64,000 nt of DNA, taken from NCBI RefSeq assembly GCF_013177315.1, contig NZ_CP053661.1, positions 1,178,001-1,242,000 on the forward strand, given 5' to 3'. A model generated the notes under the pieces. It was given only the letters and a program-made list of their open reading frames with translations, ran no database searches and had not been told where the DNA came from. This document shows, in pieces, positions 8,021 through 16,164 of the stretch; positions within the stretch are counted from its first letter, which is position 1, and every line of letters starts with the position of its first letter. A program made the position numbers and the translations under genes. The DNA is from Thermoleptolyngbya sichuanensis A183 (lineage in GTDB: Bacteria; Cyanobacteriota; Cyanobacteriia; Elainellales; Elainellaceae).

Positions 8021-9452
8021 TTTCGACCTTTTGCAAGAGTTCTTGGGCCAGCGACTCAAAGGACGCAAGCGCATTCTCGGCAGCGGTGCGGTCTTGGGCG
8101 GTGAGTCCGTCCAGAGAGTCCACCGCAAACAGCGGGCAGCCCTCGCTCTGAGACTTGGACACGATATTGAGGCGGGGCACCCAGGTTGCTTCTGAAAACA
8201 GTTGCACCTGATTGCCCCCAGGCAGTTTATTCAGCCGTCCGTATAGCTCTTCGACCATCGATAAGTTAAAGGCCCGCGAGGCGCGATCGTGCATACTGAC
8301 TGCAATGCCCACGATGGGCAGCGGCGTTTCGCGAAACTGCCCGACTTCTTCGATTTGCCCCAGCACAAATTCCAGCGCTCGGATGGGATAGGGCGAAAGC
8401 TGAGTCGGCACTAGCACGCCCCCAGAGGCCATCAGGGAAATGCGGTTCACCTTGCCAAAGGAGGGCGGTGGGTCAATCAACACAAAGTCATAATCCTGGC
8501 TTTTGAGCTTTTTGGACAAAATGCGATCGCTGTCCACAATCTGAATCAACTGATTCTCCATATTGCTGAGGCGGATATGGGAAGGCACGACATCTAAAAC
8601 TACGTTGCCCCAGCGCTTTTTCACAATCACATCGTCCAGCATCAGTCGGGGTTCGGTGAGCAAATGGGTAATGTCTTTTCGTCCGACTTTTTCCACATCT
8701 TCTAGCGGGTCGATTCCCAGGCCCGTGGTCAGATTTGCCTGTGCGTCGATGTCGATCAGCAGCACCCGCTTGCCCAGTTGCGCTAGGGCCGCAGCCAGGT
8801 TAATGGTCAGGGTGGTTTTGCCAACGCCGCCTTTGTTGTTGAAAACGGTGATGATCATAGCGTTTCGGGGTGGAGTGTGGGGGGACAAATCGGGCTGTAT
8901 GGGCAGCACCGAGAGGACGTGGGAGTCTTGCGACAGTTGGGCGATCGCCCGCACAAGCTGTTCGTGAATTTTGCGGTGGCTGCTGCCAAAGGCCGCCATG
9001 ACGCGATCGCAGTTTCGCTTCCACAGCAGCGACCCTAACACCCGATAGCTTTGATAGAGGTAGTCGCGGCTATAGGTCCAGAGCGAGTGAACCGCCTCGC
9101 CATCGTTGTAGAGCAGGCGAAACTGCTTGCCGTTGGTCAACAGTCCCAAAATGCTGCCCGAAGCGAGCAGATAATCCCGTAGTTGCCAGCTATTGTGGGC
9201 GATCGCCTGCTTGGGCGACTTCGCTTCGATAATCAGGTAGTGGCAATGGGGGGCAGATTGCTGCGCCCTGAGTAAAAAATCAACCCGCTTTTTGCCGAAT
9301 GGAACCTGCTGAAGAATATCCTGCGGCCGGTAGCCCAGCAGTTCTAGCATGGGCAGAATGACTTGGGTTTCCAGCGCTTTTTCAGAATTGCAGCCATCTA
9401 CCCGATCGAGCAAGGCACACCAGCGCTGATGAAACTCGTCTGAAACTGCCAT
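8010..9452 (-). CDS. HsdR-N-type nuclease domain fused to ParA-family ATPase
   Basis: A 480-residue two-domain protein with the ATG at 9452 (an in-frame ATG at 9515 would add 21 residues). Residues about 1-150 resemble the N-terminal PD-(D/E)XK domain of type I restriction R subunits: KKRVDFLLRA supplies the aspartate and LIIEAKSPK the E-x-K. Residues about 198-480 are a ParA/MinD ATPase with the deviant Walker A KGGVGKTT, switch DIDAQANLT and Walker B DFVLIDPPPS. No ParB partner, hsdM or hsdS lies nearby. A chromosome or plasmid partitioning role cannot be assumed; the fused DNA-processing domain suggests another job. It is monocistronic. Confidence 0.85.
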   Translation of the reverse strand: MAVSDEFHQRWCALLDRVDGCNSEKALETQVILPMLELLGYRPQDILQQVPFGKKRVDFLLRAQQSAPHCHYLIIEAKSPKQAIAHNSWQLRDYLLASGSILGLLTNGKQFRLLYNDGEAVHSLWTYSRDYLYQSYRVLGSLLWKRNCDRVMAAFGSSHRKIHEQLVRAIAQLSQDSHVLSVLPIQPDLSPHTPPRNAMIITVFNNKGGVGKTTLTINLAAALAQLGKRVLLIDIDAQANLTTGLGIDPLEDVEKVGRKDITHLLTEPRLMLDDVIVKKRWGNVVLDVVPSHIRLSNMENQLIQIVDSDRILSKKLKSQDYDFVLIDPPPSFGKVNRISLMASGGVLVPTQLSPYPIRALEFVLGQIEEVGQFRETPLPIVGIAVSMHDRASRAFNLSMVEELYGRLNKLPGGNQVQLFSEATWVPRLNIVSKSQSEGCPLFAVDSLDGLTAQDRTAAENALASFESLAQELLQKVETAA

Positions 9453-9623
9453 AGGGAATTTCCATCCAAGCCAAGCCATGAGCGTTGCGATCCAGACTAT
9501 CTTGGCATGGGGCATCCTGCCTGATCCACAAAAAAATCCAGAAATTTGACTGAAACAAAGCTAAAAGAAAGCTGTCATCAATTTTGCCGAGTCACATTGC
9601 CCAATTCTTCTGAGTGGCGCTAA

Positions 9624-9692
9624 TTGAGTGGCGCTAGTGAAGTTGCTGGAAGATTGAGTGGCGCTAATGAAGTTGCTGGAAGATTGAGTGGC
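9624..9692. repeat. 30-bp tandem repeat
   Basis: Two full units at 9624-9653 and 9654-9683, starting TTGAGTGGCGCTARTGAAG, and the start of a third. It lies in the spacer between the nuclease-ParA gene and the amidase gene. It is followed by simple repeats of AAATCCAAAATCGCAA. Confidence 0.85.
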
Positions 9693-9767
9693 GCTTGACT
9701 GGCAATCTAAAATCGCAAATCCAAAATCGCAAGTCCGAAATCGAGAACTAATCGAGAATCAATCTGG

Positions 9768-11609
9768 TTATTCGCGGGTGGTCTGCCGCAGCCATGCTTC
9801 GATGCCGTCGGCCAGGGCATCGGCCAGGCGCTCCTGCTCCTGCGGATCGACGATCCACTCGAATTCAAAGGGATTGATCATAAAGCCCAGTTCCAGCAGG
9901 ACGGACGGGGCAACGGCGGGGCGCGTCAGGGCGAGGTTATTCCAAAAGACCCCGTAGGAAGGGCGATCGCGCGTTTCCACCAGATAATCATGCAGAAATT
10001 CCGCCAGGTCTTGCGCCTGGTTTTGATACCAGAACGTGCCAATGCCTGCGGTGTTGATCGCGTCGCCATCGTCGGGCAGCGCATTGTAATGAATGCTGAG
10101 GGCGAGGTGTGGCTCCTGTTCCACGATCATGGCGGCGCGTTCGTTGGGGCCGAGGTCGATGTCTTCGGTGCGGCTCATGATCACCGTTGCGCCCCTCGCT
10201 TGCAGGCGATCGCGCAGCAGTTTGGACACAATCAGCGCCACGTCTTTTTCGGGATAGCCCGTGGGGCCGCGAGCGCCGAGGTCATCCGGGCCGCCGTGGC
10301 CGGGGTCGAGAAAAATCCGCAGTCCCGTCAGCGGTTGCCGCCGCGATGACGACAGCACAGGCGGGTTTCGCAGCGACAGCACCAGGCTAGTACCCTCGTA
10401 GCGCAGCTTGTAGCCCCACTGGTGGCGCGAGTTGAGCAGCACGGTGTATTGCACCTGGGTCGGCGAAATTTGCTGCCAGTCGAAGCGCTGGATCAGGCGA
10501 TCGCGCGGCACGAAGATTGTGTCGGTTTGGGCGATGGTGTGGTGCAGGGTGAGGGCAATCGTGCGATCGCCCTGATGCAGCGACACGGGCACAGGTGCTT
10601 GCAGCGGAAACACGATTTCCATCCATTCCCCAGCCGATCGAGAGCGAACGCCACGAATCAGCGTTTGGGGTGGCGCGGCATTGGGCACGGGCTGGGTTTC
10701 CGACTCGCGAATCCACGCGCCATAGCCCAGCCGCAGCCAGCCGCCCTCGCGCCCCGTCACCATATCTCGCGTGCCCTGGGGCAGGGGGGTGAGGCGGGAA
10801 TAGTCGGTGCTAGGGCCGGTGCGGGCGGTTCCCGATGCAGCGACCACCTGCACCACAGGCGGGTTTAGCAGCGGCAACAGCGACACGCTGCCGGGAGCGG
10901 TCTGGCGCAGGGTTTCGCCGCGAAGCTGGAGTTGATAGTCTGGCTGACCCAGCGCGACGGTCTGTGCCGGGTTCGGCAGCACGGCCCCGGTGGAAATTGC
11001 GTTGCCGTAGGTGAGGATCGGCTGGCTCAGCGGCAAGCAGCCCTGGTAGCGCTGGGCAGCCTCCATCACAGCGGGCTGGTTCAAGTCTGTCAGCACGGCA
11101 GAGTTGGGCGGCAAATCCACGGCGCTGGGCTGGGGCGCGAGGGGAATGGTCTGCCCCGCAAGGCTGACAGAAACGGTGGCATTGGGCGGGGCGATCGCCC
11201 CAAAGCAGACGGTCTCTCCTGGTCGCCGCGCCACGTCCACCCCTGGCCACAGCGATCCCTCTGCAAAACTAGCGCCCACCGGAGCCGCTGCCCCCGCCGC
11301 CACGCGCACCACGCGAATCACCACCGCCTCCGAACCGCGCCGCAGTGTGAAGACGTTTTCGCCCAGTTCTAACGGAAAACTGGGGGCAAAGTGGCCGGCT
11401 GGACTGCGCTCAATGGGCTGCCCGTTGACCGTCACCTCGCCGCCGGGAGCTGCCGTGCCAATCAGGAAAATGCGGCTGGCGGTGGTTTCGTGGCCGTCGT
11501 CGGGATAGACCACGCCCAGGGGCTGCTCGGCACGGGCGATCGCCGCCATGCCCACTATGCCCACCGTGCCCACTAGCGACAGCCCCAGCCCGTGTTTGAT
11601 CCAGTTCAT
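9768..11609 (-). CDS. N-acetylmuramoyl-L-alanine amidase with SH3 domain
   Basis: Periplasmic peptidoglycan amidase of 613 residues that cleaves the bond between N-acetylmuramic acid and L-alanine of the stem peptide. It has a signal peptide at 1-27 (cleavage after AIARA), beta-rich regions, a bacterial SH3-like segment at about 252-302, and an Amidase_3 zinc domain at about 425-605. The zinc and catalytic residues are all visible: H438 (DPGHGG), E454 (EKDV), H507 (SIHYNA) and E573 (LELGF). It lies downstream of the AMIN-domain gene in the same direction, with a 164-bp spacer. In filamentous cyanobacteria such AmiC-type enzymes act at septa; that role here is inferred. Confidence 0.92.
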   Translation of the reverse strand: MNWIKHGLGLSLVGTVGIVGMAAIARAEQPLGVVYPDDGHETTASRIFLIGTAAPGGEVTVNGQPIERSPAGHFAPSFPLELGENVFTLRRGSEAVVIRVVRVAAGAAAPVGASFAEGSLWPGVDVARRPGETVCFGAIAPPNATVSVSLAGQTIPLAPQPSAVDLPPNSAVLTDLNQPAVMEAAQRYQGCLPLSQPILTYGNAISTGAVLPNPAQTVALGQPDYQLQLRGETLRQTAPGSVSLLPLLNPPVVQVVAASGTARTGPSTDYSRLTPLPQGTRDMVTGREGGWLRLGYGAWIRESETQPVPNAAPPQTLIRGVRSRSAGEWMEIVFPLQAPVPVSLHQGDRTIALTLHHTIAQTDTIFVPRDRLIQRFDWQQISPTQVQYTVLLNSRHQWGYKLRYEGTSLVLSLRNPPVLSSSRRQPLTGLRIFLDPGHGGPDDLGARGPTGYPEKDVALIVSKLLRDRLQARGATVIMSRTEDIDLGPNERAAMIVEQEPHLALSIHYNALPDDGDAINTAGIGTFWYQNQAQDLAEFLHDYLVETRDRPSYGVFWNNLALTRPAVAPSVLLELGFMINPFEFEWIVDPQEQERLADALADGIEAWLRQTTRE

Positions 11610-11627
11610 AATCTACCCAGGTTCAAT

Positions 11628-11679
11628 CTTTGCAATCCAGCTTTGCGATCCAGCTTTGCAACCCAGCTTTGCAATCCAG
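11628..11679. repeat. 13-bp tandem repeat, four units
   Basis: Four units of CTTTGCAATCCAG (with G and C variants) just upstream of the amidase start, in the spacer between it and the AMIN gene. If the two genes are cotranscribed, this array is in the message. Confidence 0.9.
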
Positions 11680-11773
11680 GCTCAATCTGCATCGGGCGGC
11701 GCTGCGGCAGCGGGCGATCGCCCCCAAAATGGCTGGATTGCTTTTACTTCTGCTTTCACGCCTACTTTCACGC

Positions 11774-13681
11774 CTAAAAGAAGCCGCGTGGCACATCCTG
11801 CGTTAGACGGACTTCGATAATCTGGTTCGGCAGGATCGTCGCAGGCTGGGGGGCAGTGATAAAGGTCGTCGCTGCTCCAGCCCCCGCTCCCAGGGCCAGC
11901 CCCACCAGCCCGATGCCGCCCGTCAGCAGGCCCAGCAGCAGCGCCCCGCCTGCACCAATGGCGGAATTCCGCAGTATGTCGTCTTCAGAGACGCGGCGAT
12001 CGCCCGATAGCCGATCCGATCGCGCTTCGATTCGCTGATTGCGTCCACCCACGCTCACTGCCTGGGCCACAAAGCGGCTGCCCTCGCGATTCGTCTCGAA
12101 CCGTCCCAAAAGCTGGCTGCCTGCCGGAAACACCACGCGCCCGCTGTAGTCGCGCACGGGTTCTGTCAACACAAGAACTTCTTGCCAAGGGCGATCGCCA
12201 CTCAGCGTCAGCGGTACACGACCGGGATACCGCGCAATCATCGACGTGCCCGATGGCAGCAGCACGTTTGGGTTGAGCGGTGTCGCGGCGACCGATGCAG
12301 CAGGCAGGCGACTGGCGCTCGACGGGCGACTCGAACCGCCTTCATTCACCACACCCGGCGCAGGTTGCAGCACGGGAAGCGATGGACTGGGCGAGGCAGG
12401 CGCACGATTCACCTCAATCGGAACAATGGGTTCGGGTGTAGACGCAACTGGCGCAGGCGCAATCGGCGGCAGCGGATCGGGCAAAATTGGAGCCGCCGCA
12501 GGAGCCGCGCTGGGAACTGCATTGGGAACTGCACTGGGAACTGCACTGGGAACTGCCGCAGGAGCCGCAGGAGCCGCATCCAGGGGCGGAATCGTCACCG
12601 TGACCGGCCGCCCGTCTGGCGCGGAGGGCGGCAAGGTTGCGGGAATCTGCCATGCGCCAGAAGCACTGCTGCTAGGCGGCGTGGGAATCGAAACCGCGCT
12701 GGGCGCAGTCGCCCCTGGTGGCGTGGTTTGCAGGGTCGCTGGCATGGTTTGCAGCGCCGCAGCGGCTGAACTGGCGGGTGGTGCTGTCGCTGCGGCTGCG
12801 GGCGGAATCTCAACGGGCACAGGTGGGGCGCTTGGCAACAGCGTTTCAACTGGCAGCTCGTTGCGACGAATTCGCACGGTGGTATTGCTGCCCGATAGCT
12901 CAGGCGGAATCGGAGAGGACTGGGACGGCGTTGTGGCAATGACAGGCGGCGGCGCGGGCTGGGGAACGGCTGATGCAGGCGGGAAAGCTTGCGGCTGGGA
13001 GACTGGCGGCTGGGAAACTGGCGGCTGAATTGGTTCAGACGGAGCCGCTGGCTGGGGCACGACTGGCGAAACTGGGGGCGCAGCGGAAAGCCCAAACGGT
13101 TCCGCAGGCGGGATAGACGGCGCAACGGGCTGAGTTGCGGTGGTCGTCGCCCCCACCAGCACCGGACGCAGCACCCAGCGGATCTGTCCGCTGGACGCAG
13201 GGCCCACCTGCTGAAGTTGCACCTGCTCTGGCGCAAGGGTGGCATCGGGCGACAGTTCCATCACAATTCGCGTTAGCCCTGGCTGAAACTGGCTCACGCG
13301 CACCTGCCGCACTGCGCCGCCATAGACCTGCCCGGCCGGTACTGCACCCACATCGGTATTGGGCAGATCCATGACAATTCGCGTCGGCTGCGCCAGCAAA
13401 AACGTGCGTGGCGTAACGCCTGCGGGCACCGTGACTTCTAGCTGCGTGCTGGCGGGGTCAAACTGCCACTGGGTTAGGGTAGAAGCCTGGACGGGTGCGG
13501 CGGTGGTGGTAGAAACAAGGGTGGCGATCGCCCCCAGGCTAATCATGGTAGGGTTCGCCGCCATCGCCGCCAGTCCTAAACTTGCCCCCCATCGCCGCAG
13601 TCGAGTGCTGCTCAACCGTTCATTCAGACTTTGGTTCCGCCTTCCGTTCCGCTTGCCATTCCGCCGTGTTGCCTGTTGCAT
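11774..13681 (-). CDS. AMIN-domain protein with VirB10/TrbI-like C-terminus
   Basis: A 635-residue envelope protein. A basic N-terminus precedes one hydrophobic segment (about 30-65). An AMIN domain (peptidoglycan-associated localisation module) lies at about 70-165 with paired QPTRIVMDLPN and QPGLTRIVMELSP strands. A 300-residue Pro/Ala-rich linker follows, and the C-terminal 160 residues (VVFPAGSQLLGRFE..., then a Gly/Leu-rich segment ALLLGLLTGGIGL and IIEVRLTQDV) resemble the periplasmic domain of VirB10/TrbI secretion proteins. The C-terminal resemblance is from memory of the family pattern and needs a profile search. The gene is directly upstream of the amidase. Confidence 0.75.
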   Translation of the reverse strand: MQQATRRNGKRNGRRNQSLNERLSSTRLRRWGASLGLAAMAANPTMISLGAIATLVSTTTAAPVQASTLTQWQFDPASTQLEVTVPAGVTPRTFLLAQPTRIVMDLPNTDVGAVPAGQVYGGAVRQVRVSQFQPGLTRIVMELSPDATLAPEQVQLQQVGPASSGQIRWVLRPVLVGATTTATQPVAPSIPPAEPFGLSAAPPVSPVVPQPAAPSEPIQPPVSQPPVSQPQAFPPASAVPQPAPPPVIATTPSQSSPIPPELSGSNTTVRIRRNELPVETLLPSAPPVPVEIPPAAAATAPPASSAAAALQTMPATLQTTPPGATAPSAVSIPTPPSSSASGAWQIPATLPPSAPDGRPVTVTIPPLDAAPAAPAAVPSAVPSAVPNAVPSAAPAAAPILPDPLPPIAPAPVASTPEPIVPIEVNRAPASPSPSLPVLQPAPGVVNEGGSSRPSSASRLPAASVAATPLNPNVLLPSGTSMIARYPGRVPLTLSGDRPWQEVLVLTEPVRDYSGRVVFPAGSQLLGRFETNREGSRFVAQAVSVGGRNQRIEARSDRLSGDRRVSEDDILRNSAIGAGGALLLGLLTGGIGLVGLALGAGAGAATTFITAPQPATILPNQIIEVRLTQDVPRGFF

Positions 13682-13895
13682 AATCCTAAAACCTGACTGG
13701 CCTAACCCGCCGCGCAGCCCAAAGCATAACCCGACTTCCCTGAAACAGACCCAAACGCTGCGTGTAGCGGCTTACGAAGATTTTAACCGCTTGGTCTGGT
13801 GTCAAGTCTAATGAACCTGCGCCAATTTCTCAACTTTTTTTCGGTTGCGCCTCGATAGAGATGATTTTGGAGGAGAATGCCCCGCTTCGTGCAAC

Positions 13896-13934
13896 TTTTA
13901 TAGACGACATAGTTTTATAGACGACATAGTTTTA
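13896..13934. repeat. 17-bp tandem repeat interrupted by an IS
   Basis: Units TTTTATAGACGACATAG at 13896-13912 and 13913-13929, then the first five bases of a third unit. The IS5-family element begins at 13935; the remainder TAGACGACATAG resumes beyond it at 14858. The element therefore sits within the third unit. Confidence 0.9.
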
Positions 13935-14855
13935 GAGCTGATTTATAAAGTAGCTAAGCTGCCAAGCGCTTGAGCATCAATTGAATCATGGCACCGTAGA
14001 TCATGGCTTCACTCATTTCGCAATACAATTCGTAGTCTTTGCTCAAGCGTCGATAGCGATTCAACCAGCCAAAAGTTCGCTCCACAATCCAGCGCTTAGG
14101 CAGAATTTCAAACGACTTGGAGGTTCGTTTGATGACTTCTACGCGGACAGGTTCCCCACAGACCTGTTGGACTGCATGGGCAAACTTCTTGCTGCTATAC
14201 CCCTGGTCTACCCACACCACCTCAAGCCGGGAGAGTTTATCGCTGGCTTCATCGAGCGTGACCACGGCTCCAAGCCGTTCTGAGGCATTCGCTTCGGTGA
14301 CTAATACCCCAATTAAAAGCCCTTGGGAGTCTACAACGAGGTGGCGCTTACGCCCCTTAACCTTTTTGCCACCGTCGAAACCGTAGATGCTCCCCTTTTT
14401 TCGGTGGTCTTGACCGATTGGGAATCAGCAATTGCCACACTGGAGTCTATGGTTCTGCCCATTTTCTGCCGCAGGTCTGCTCGGCGTTGGTCGTGCATCT
14501 GCTGCCAAATCCCCTTGCGATGCCATTTGCAAAAGTAGAAGTACACCGTTGTATACGGGGGAAGGTCATGCGGTAGCATTTCCCACTGGCATCCAGTACG
14601 CTGCACGTAGAAGATTGCGTTGAGGATTTCTCGAAAGTCCACTTCACGGGGACGACCAAAGCCTTTACCGGCAGGTATCAGCGGTTGCAAAACGCTCCAT
14701 TCTGCATCACTCATATCACTGGGATAGGCTTTGCGCTTGGGATTGGCGATTTCCGGTAGGCGACTCATAGGCGGGCTTCAGAAGCATCTCTTTCAGACTA
14801 AAGTTCACCCTCAGGTTCGCCTGCCTCTATTTAGATTTTCTTTATAAATTAGCTC
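13935..14855 (-). mobile_element. IS5-family (IS427-group-like) insertion sequence, 921 bp
   Basis: The ends form an imperfect inverted repeat: GAGCTGATTTATAAAG at 13935-13950 against GAGCTAATTTATAAAG read inward from 14855, 15 of 16 identical. The element is flanked by a 3-bp target duplication TTA (13932-13934 and 14856-14858), as known for the IS427 group. It carries one transposase in two frames and appears complete. Confidence 0.88.
13954..14768 (-). CDS. IS5-family DDE transposase in two overlapping frames
   Basis: The first frame (14768 to 14331) supplies the N-terminal DUF4096-like domain (SDAEWSVLQPLIP) and the first catalytic Asp (AIADSQSVKTTEK). The second frame is open from the T6 run at 14396-14401 to the stop at 13954 and continues with IYGFDGGKKVKGRKRHLVVD, the second Asp (VWVDQGY) and the Glu (WIVERTFGWLNRYRR). 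Joining them needs a -1 shift on the A6G4 run of the coding strand. Programmed frameshifting is known in this IS group; the slip site here is an A-run but not a perfect X-XXY-YYZ heptamer. The product would be about 271 residues with an intact DDE triad. Confidence 0.82.
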
Positions 14856-14884
14856 TTATAGACGACATAGACATAGACGACTTA

Positions 14885-15048
14885 GAGGGTGTTTGAAAAG
14901 GTATCGCCTGTAATGTTAAGCACTCAGAGATCCCCCCTCGCCCCCCTTAACAAAGGGGGGAAACCGCCTTAAAGTCCCCCTTTTTAAGGGGGATTTAGGG
15001 GGATCTTGCACGCTTTGCTACAAACAGTAGGACTTTTCAAACATCCTC
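14885..15048. mobile_element. MITE, 164 bp
   Basis: Non-coding element with terminal inverted repeats GAGGGTGTTTGAAAAG (14885-14900) and its partner ending CTTTTCAAACATCCTC (15033-15048), flanked by TTA on both sides (14882-14884 and 15049-15051). The interior contains C-rich and G-rich palindromic blocks (CCCCCCTTAACAAAGGGGGG and CCCCCTTTTTAAGGGGG). The same TTA duplication as the neighbouring IS and ends beginning GAG suggest mobilisation by an IS5-like transposase. Confidence 0.82.
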
Positions 15049-15286
15049 TTAGAAAAGCCCAAGTTCAGGGTGCATCCCACTTTTGTAACCTCTACCCTAA
15101 ATTCCTTTCCTAAAGCAGGAAAGGGACTTCCAATCTGGCTCCCTTTCTCCCGCTCTGGGAGAAGGGGCTGGGGGATGAGGGCAAACTCGCATAGGATGCG
15201 CCCCAAGTTTAGGAAACCAGACAAATCGCATTTCACCCGATCGCCCGTGGCAGCAAGCCCCGATCGCCTAGTAAGATGGTTCAGAA
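15049..15286. other. Spacer with a generic cyanobacterial repeat
   Basis: No gene. At 15095-15185 are paired palindromes CCTTTCCTAAAGCAGGAAAGG and CTCCCGCTCTGGGAGAAGG, followed by GGCTGGGGGATGAGGG. This pattern is common as a dispersed repeat in cyanobacterial intergenic DNA. The znuC promoter lies beyond it. Confidence 0.5.
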
Positions 15287-15301
15287 TGATAACCATTCTC
15301 A
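15287..15301. promoter_or_regulatory. Zur-box candidate
   Basis: TGATAACCATTCTCA matches the cyanobacterial Zur consensus TGATAATNATTATCA at all but two of the 14 defined positions. It lies 69 bp upstream of the znuC start and would repress the uptake genes when zinc is sufficient. Fur-type sites are related in sequence, but the identity of the genes favours Zur. Confidence 0.7.
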
Positions 15302-15369
15302 AATCGGCTTCGCCCCAGATCCATTGGGCAAAACCGAGATGAAATCAGCGCTCCATCAGGAGGTGTCTT

Positions 15370-16134
15370 TTGCAAGAGGTTGTGTTGGCCGTGGAGCGGC
15401 TAACGGTGTATCGAGAATCCTATGCGGCGGTGCAGGAGGTGTCCTTTGTGCTGGAGGCGGGCACCGACACGGCGATCGTCGGCCCAAACGGTGCAGGCAA
15501 AAGCACGCTGGTTCAGGCGATTTTGGGGATTTTGCCGCGTCAGGCTGGGCATGTGCAGTGTTTGGGGCATCCGCTCAGCCCGTTGGGCAAGTTGCCCATG
15601 AGTGTGCGGCGGCAAATTGCCTACCTGCCGCAAAATCTGCTGTTTGACCGCCGCATTCCAATGACCGTGAGCGAATTGGTGGGGTTGGGCTGGGACGCGC
15701 TGGGTATGCAGTGGCCGTGGGCAGGTGGGGGCGATCGCCATCGGACCGTGCTGGATGCGCTGGAGCGAGTCGGCGCAAGCCACCTGCGCCATCAGCCCAT
15801 CAGCGGACTCTCCGATGGCGAAACCAAGCGGGTGCTGCTGGCCTATTGTCTGGTGCGTCCCCGGCGGCTGCTGATCCTCGATGAGGCTCCGGCGGGGCTA
15901 GACGTACGCGGCGAGTCAGAGTTCTATCGCCTGCTCAACCAGCTCAAACAAGAGCAGGGCTGGGCGATTTTGCAAATTTCTCACGATTTGGAAATGGTGC
16001 GCCGACACTGCGATCGCGTGCTTTGCCTGAACCGCCGTCTGCTGTGTCAGGGCGTTCCCGAAGTCGCCCTGGCTCCCGAAAACCTGGCCGCTGCCTACGG
16101 CTCAGAATTCGTGCAGTATCGACACATACACTAG
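15370..16134 (+). CDS. znuC: Zinc/manganese ABC transporter ATPase
   Basis: A 254-residue ATPase of the ABC-3 metal uptake class. Walker A is GPNGAGKST at about 38-46, Q-loop YLPQN near 85, signature ISGLSDGETKR (a variant of LSGGQ) near 150, Walker B LLILDEAPAGLD near 170, and the switch His ISHD near 203. The start is taken as TTG at 15370 because an AGGAGGTG ribosome binding site ends about seven bases upstream. It is followed 30 bp later by the permease gene. The solute-binding protein ZnuA is not in the window. Zinc is preferred over manganese because of the Zur box. Confidence 0.85.
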   Translation: MQEVVLAVERLTVYRESYAAVQEVSFVLEAGTDTAIVGPNGAGKSTLVQAILGILPRQAGHVQCLGHPLSPLGKLPMSVRRQIAYLPQNLLFDRRIPMTVSELVGLGWDALGMQWPWAGGGDRHRTVLDALERVGASHLRHQPISGLSDGETKRVLLAYCLVRPRRLLILDEAPAGLDVRGESEFYRLLNQLKQEQGWAILQISHDLEMVRRHCDRVLCLNRRLLCQGVPEVALAPENLAAAYGSEFVQYRHIH

Positions 16135-16164
16135 CATCACCCATTGATCTCACCCATTAACCCT

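Noticed and set aside
7384-9683. Tandem repeats as possible CRISPR arrays
   Set aside because: Units of 10-30 bp are contiguous without unique spacers, and no cas genes occur in the window.
12246-13028. A 260-codon frame opposite the AMIN gene
   Set aside because: Gly/Ala-rich translation of the complement of the Pro/Ala-rich linker, with no independent signals.
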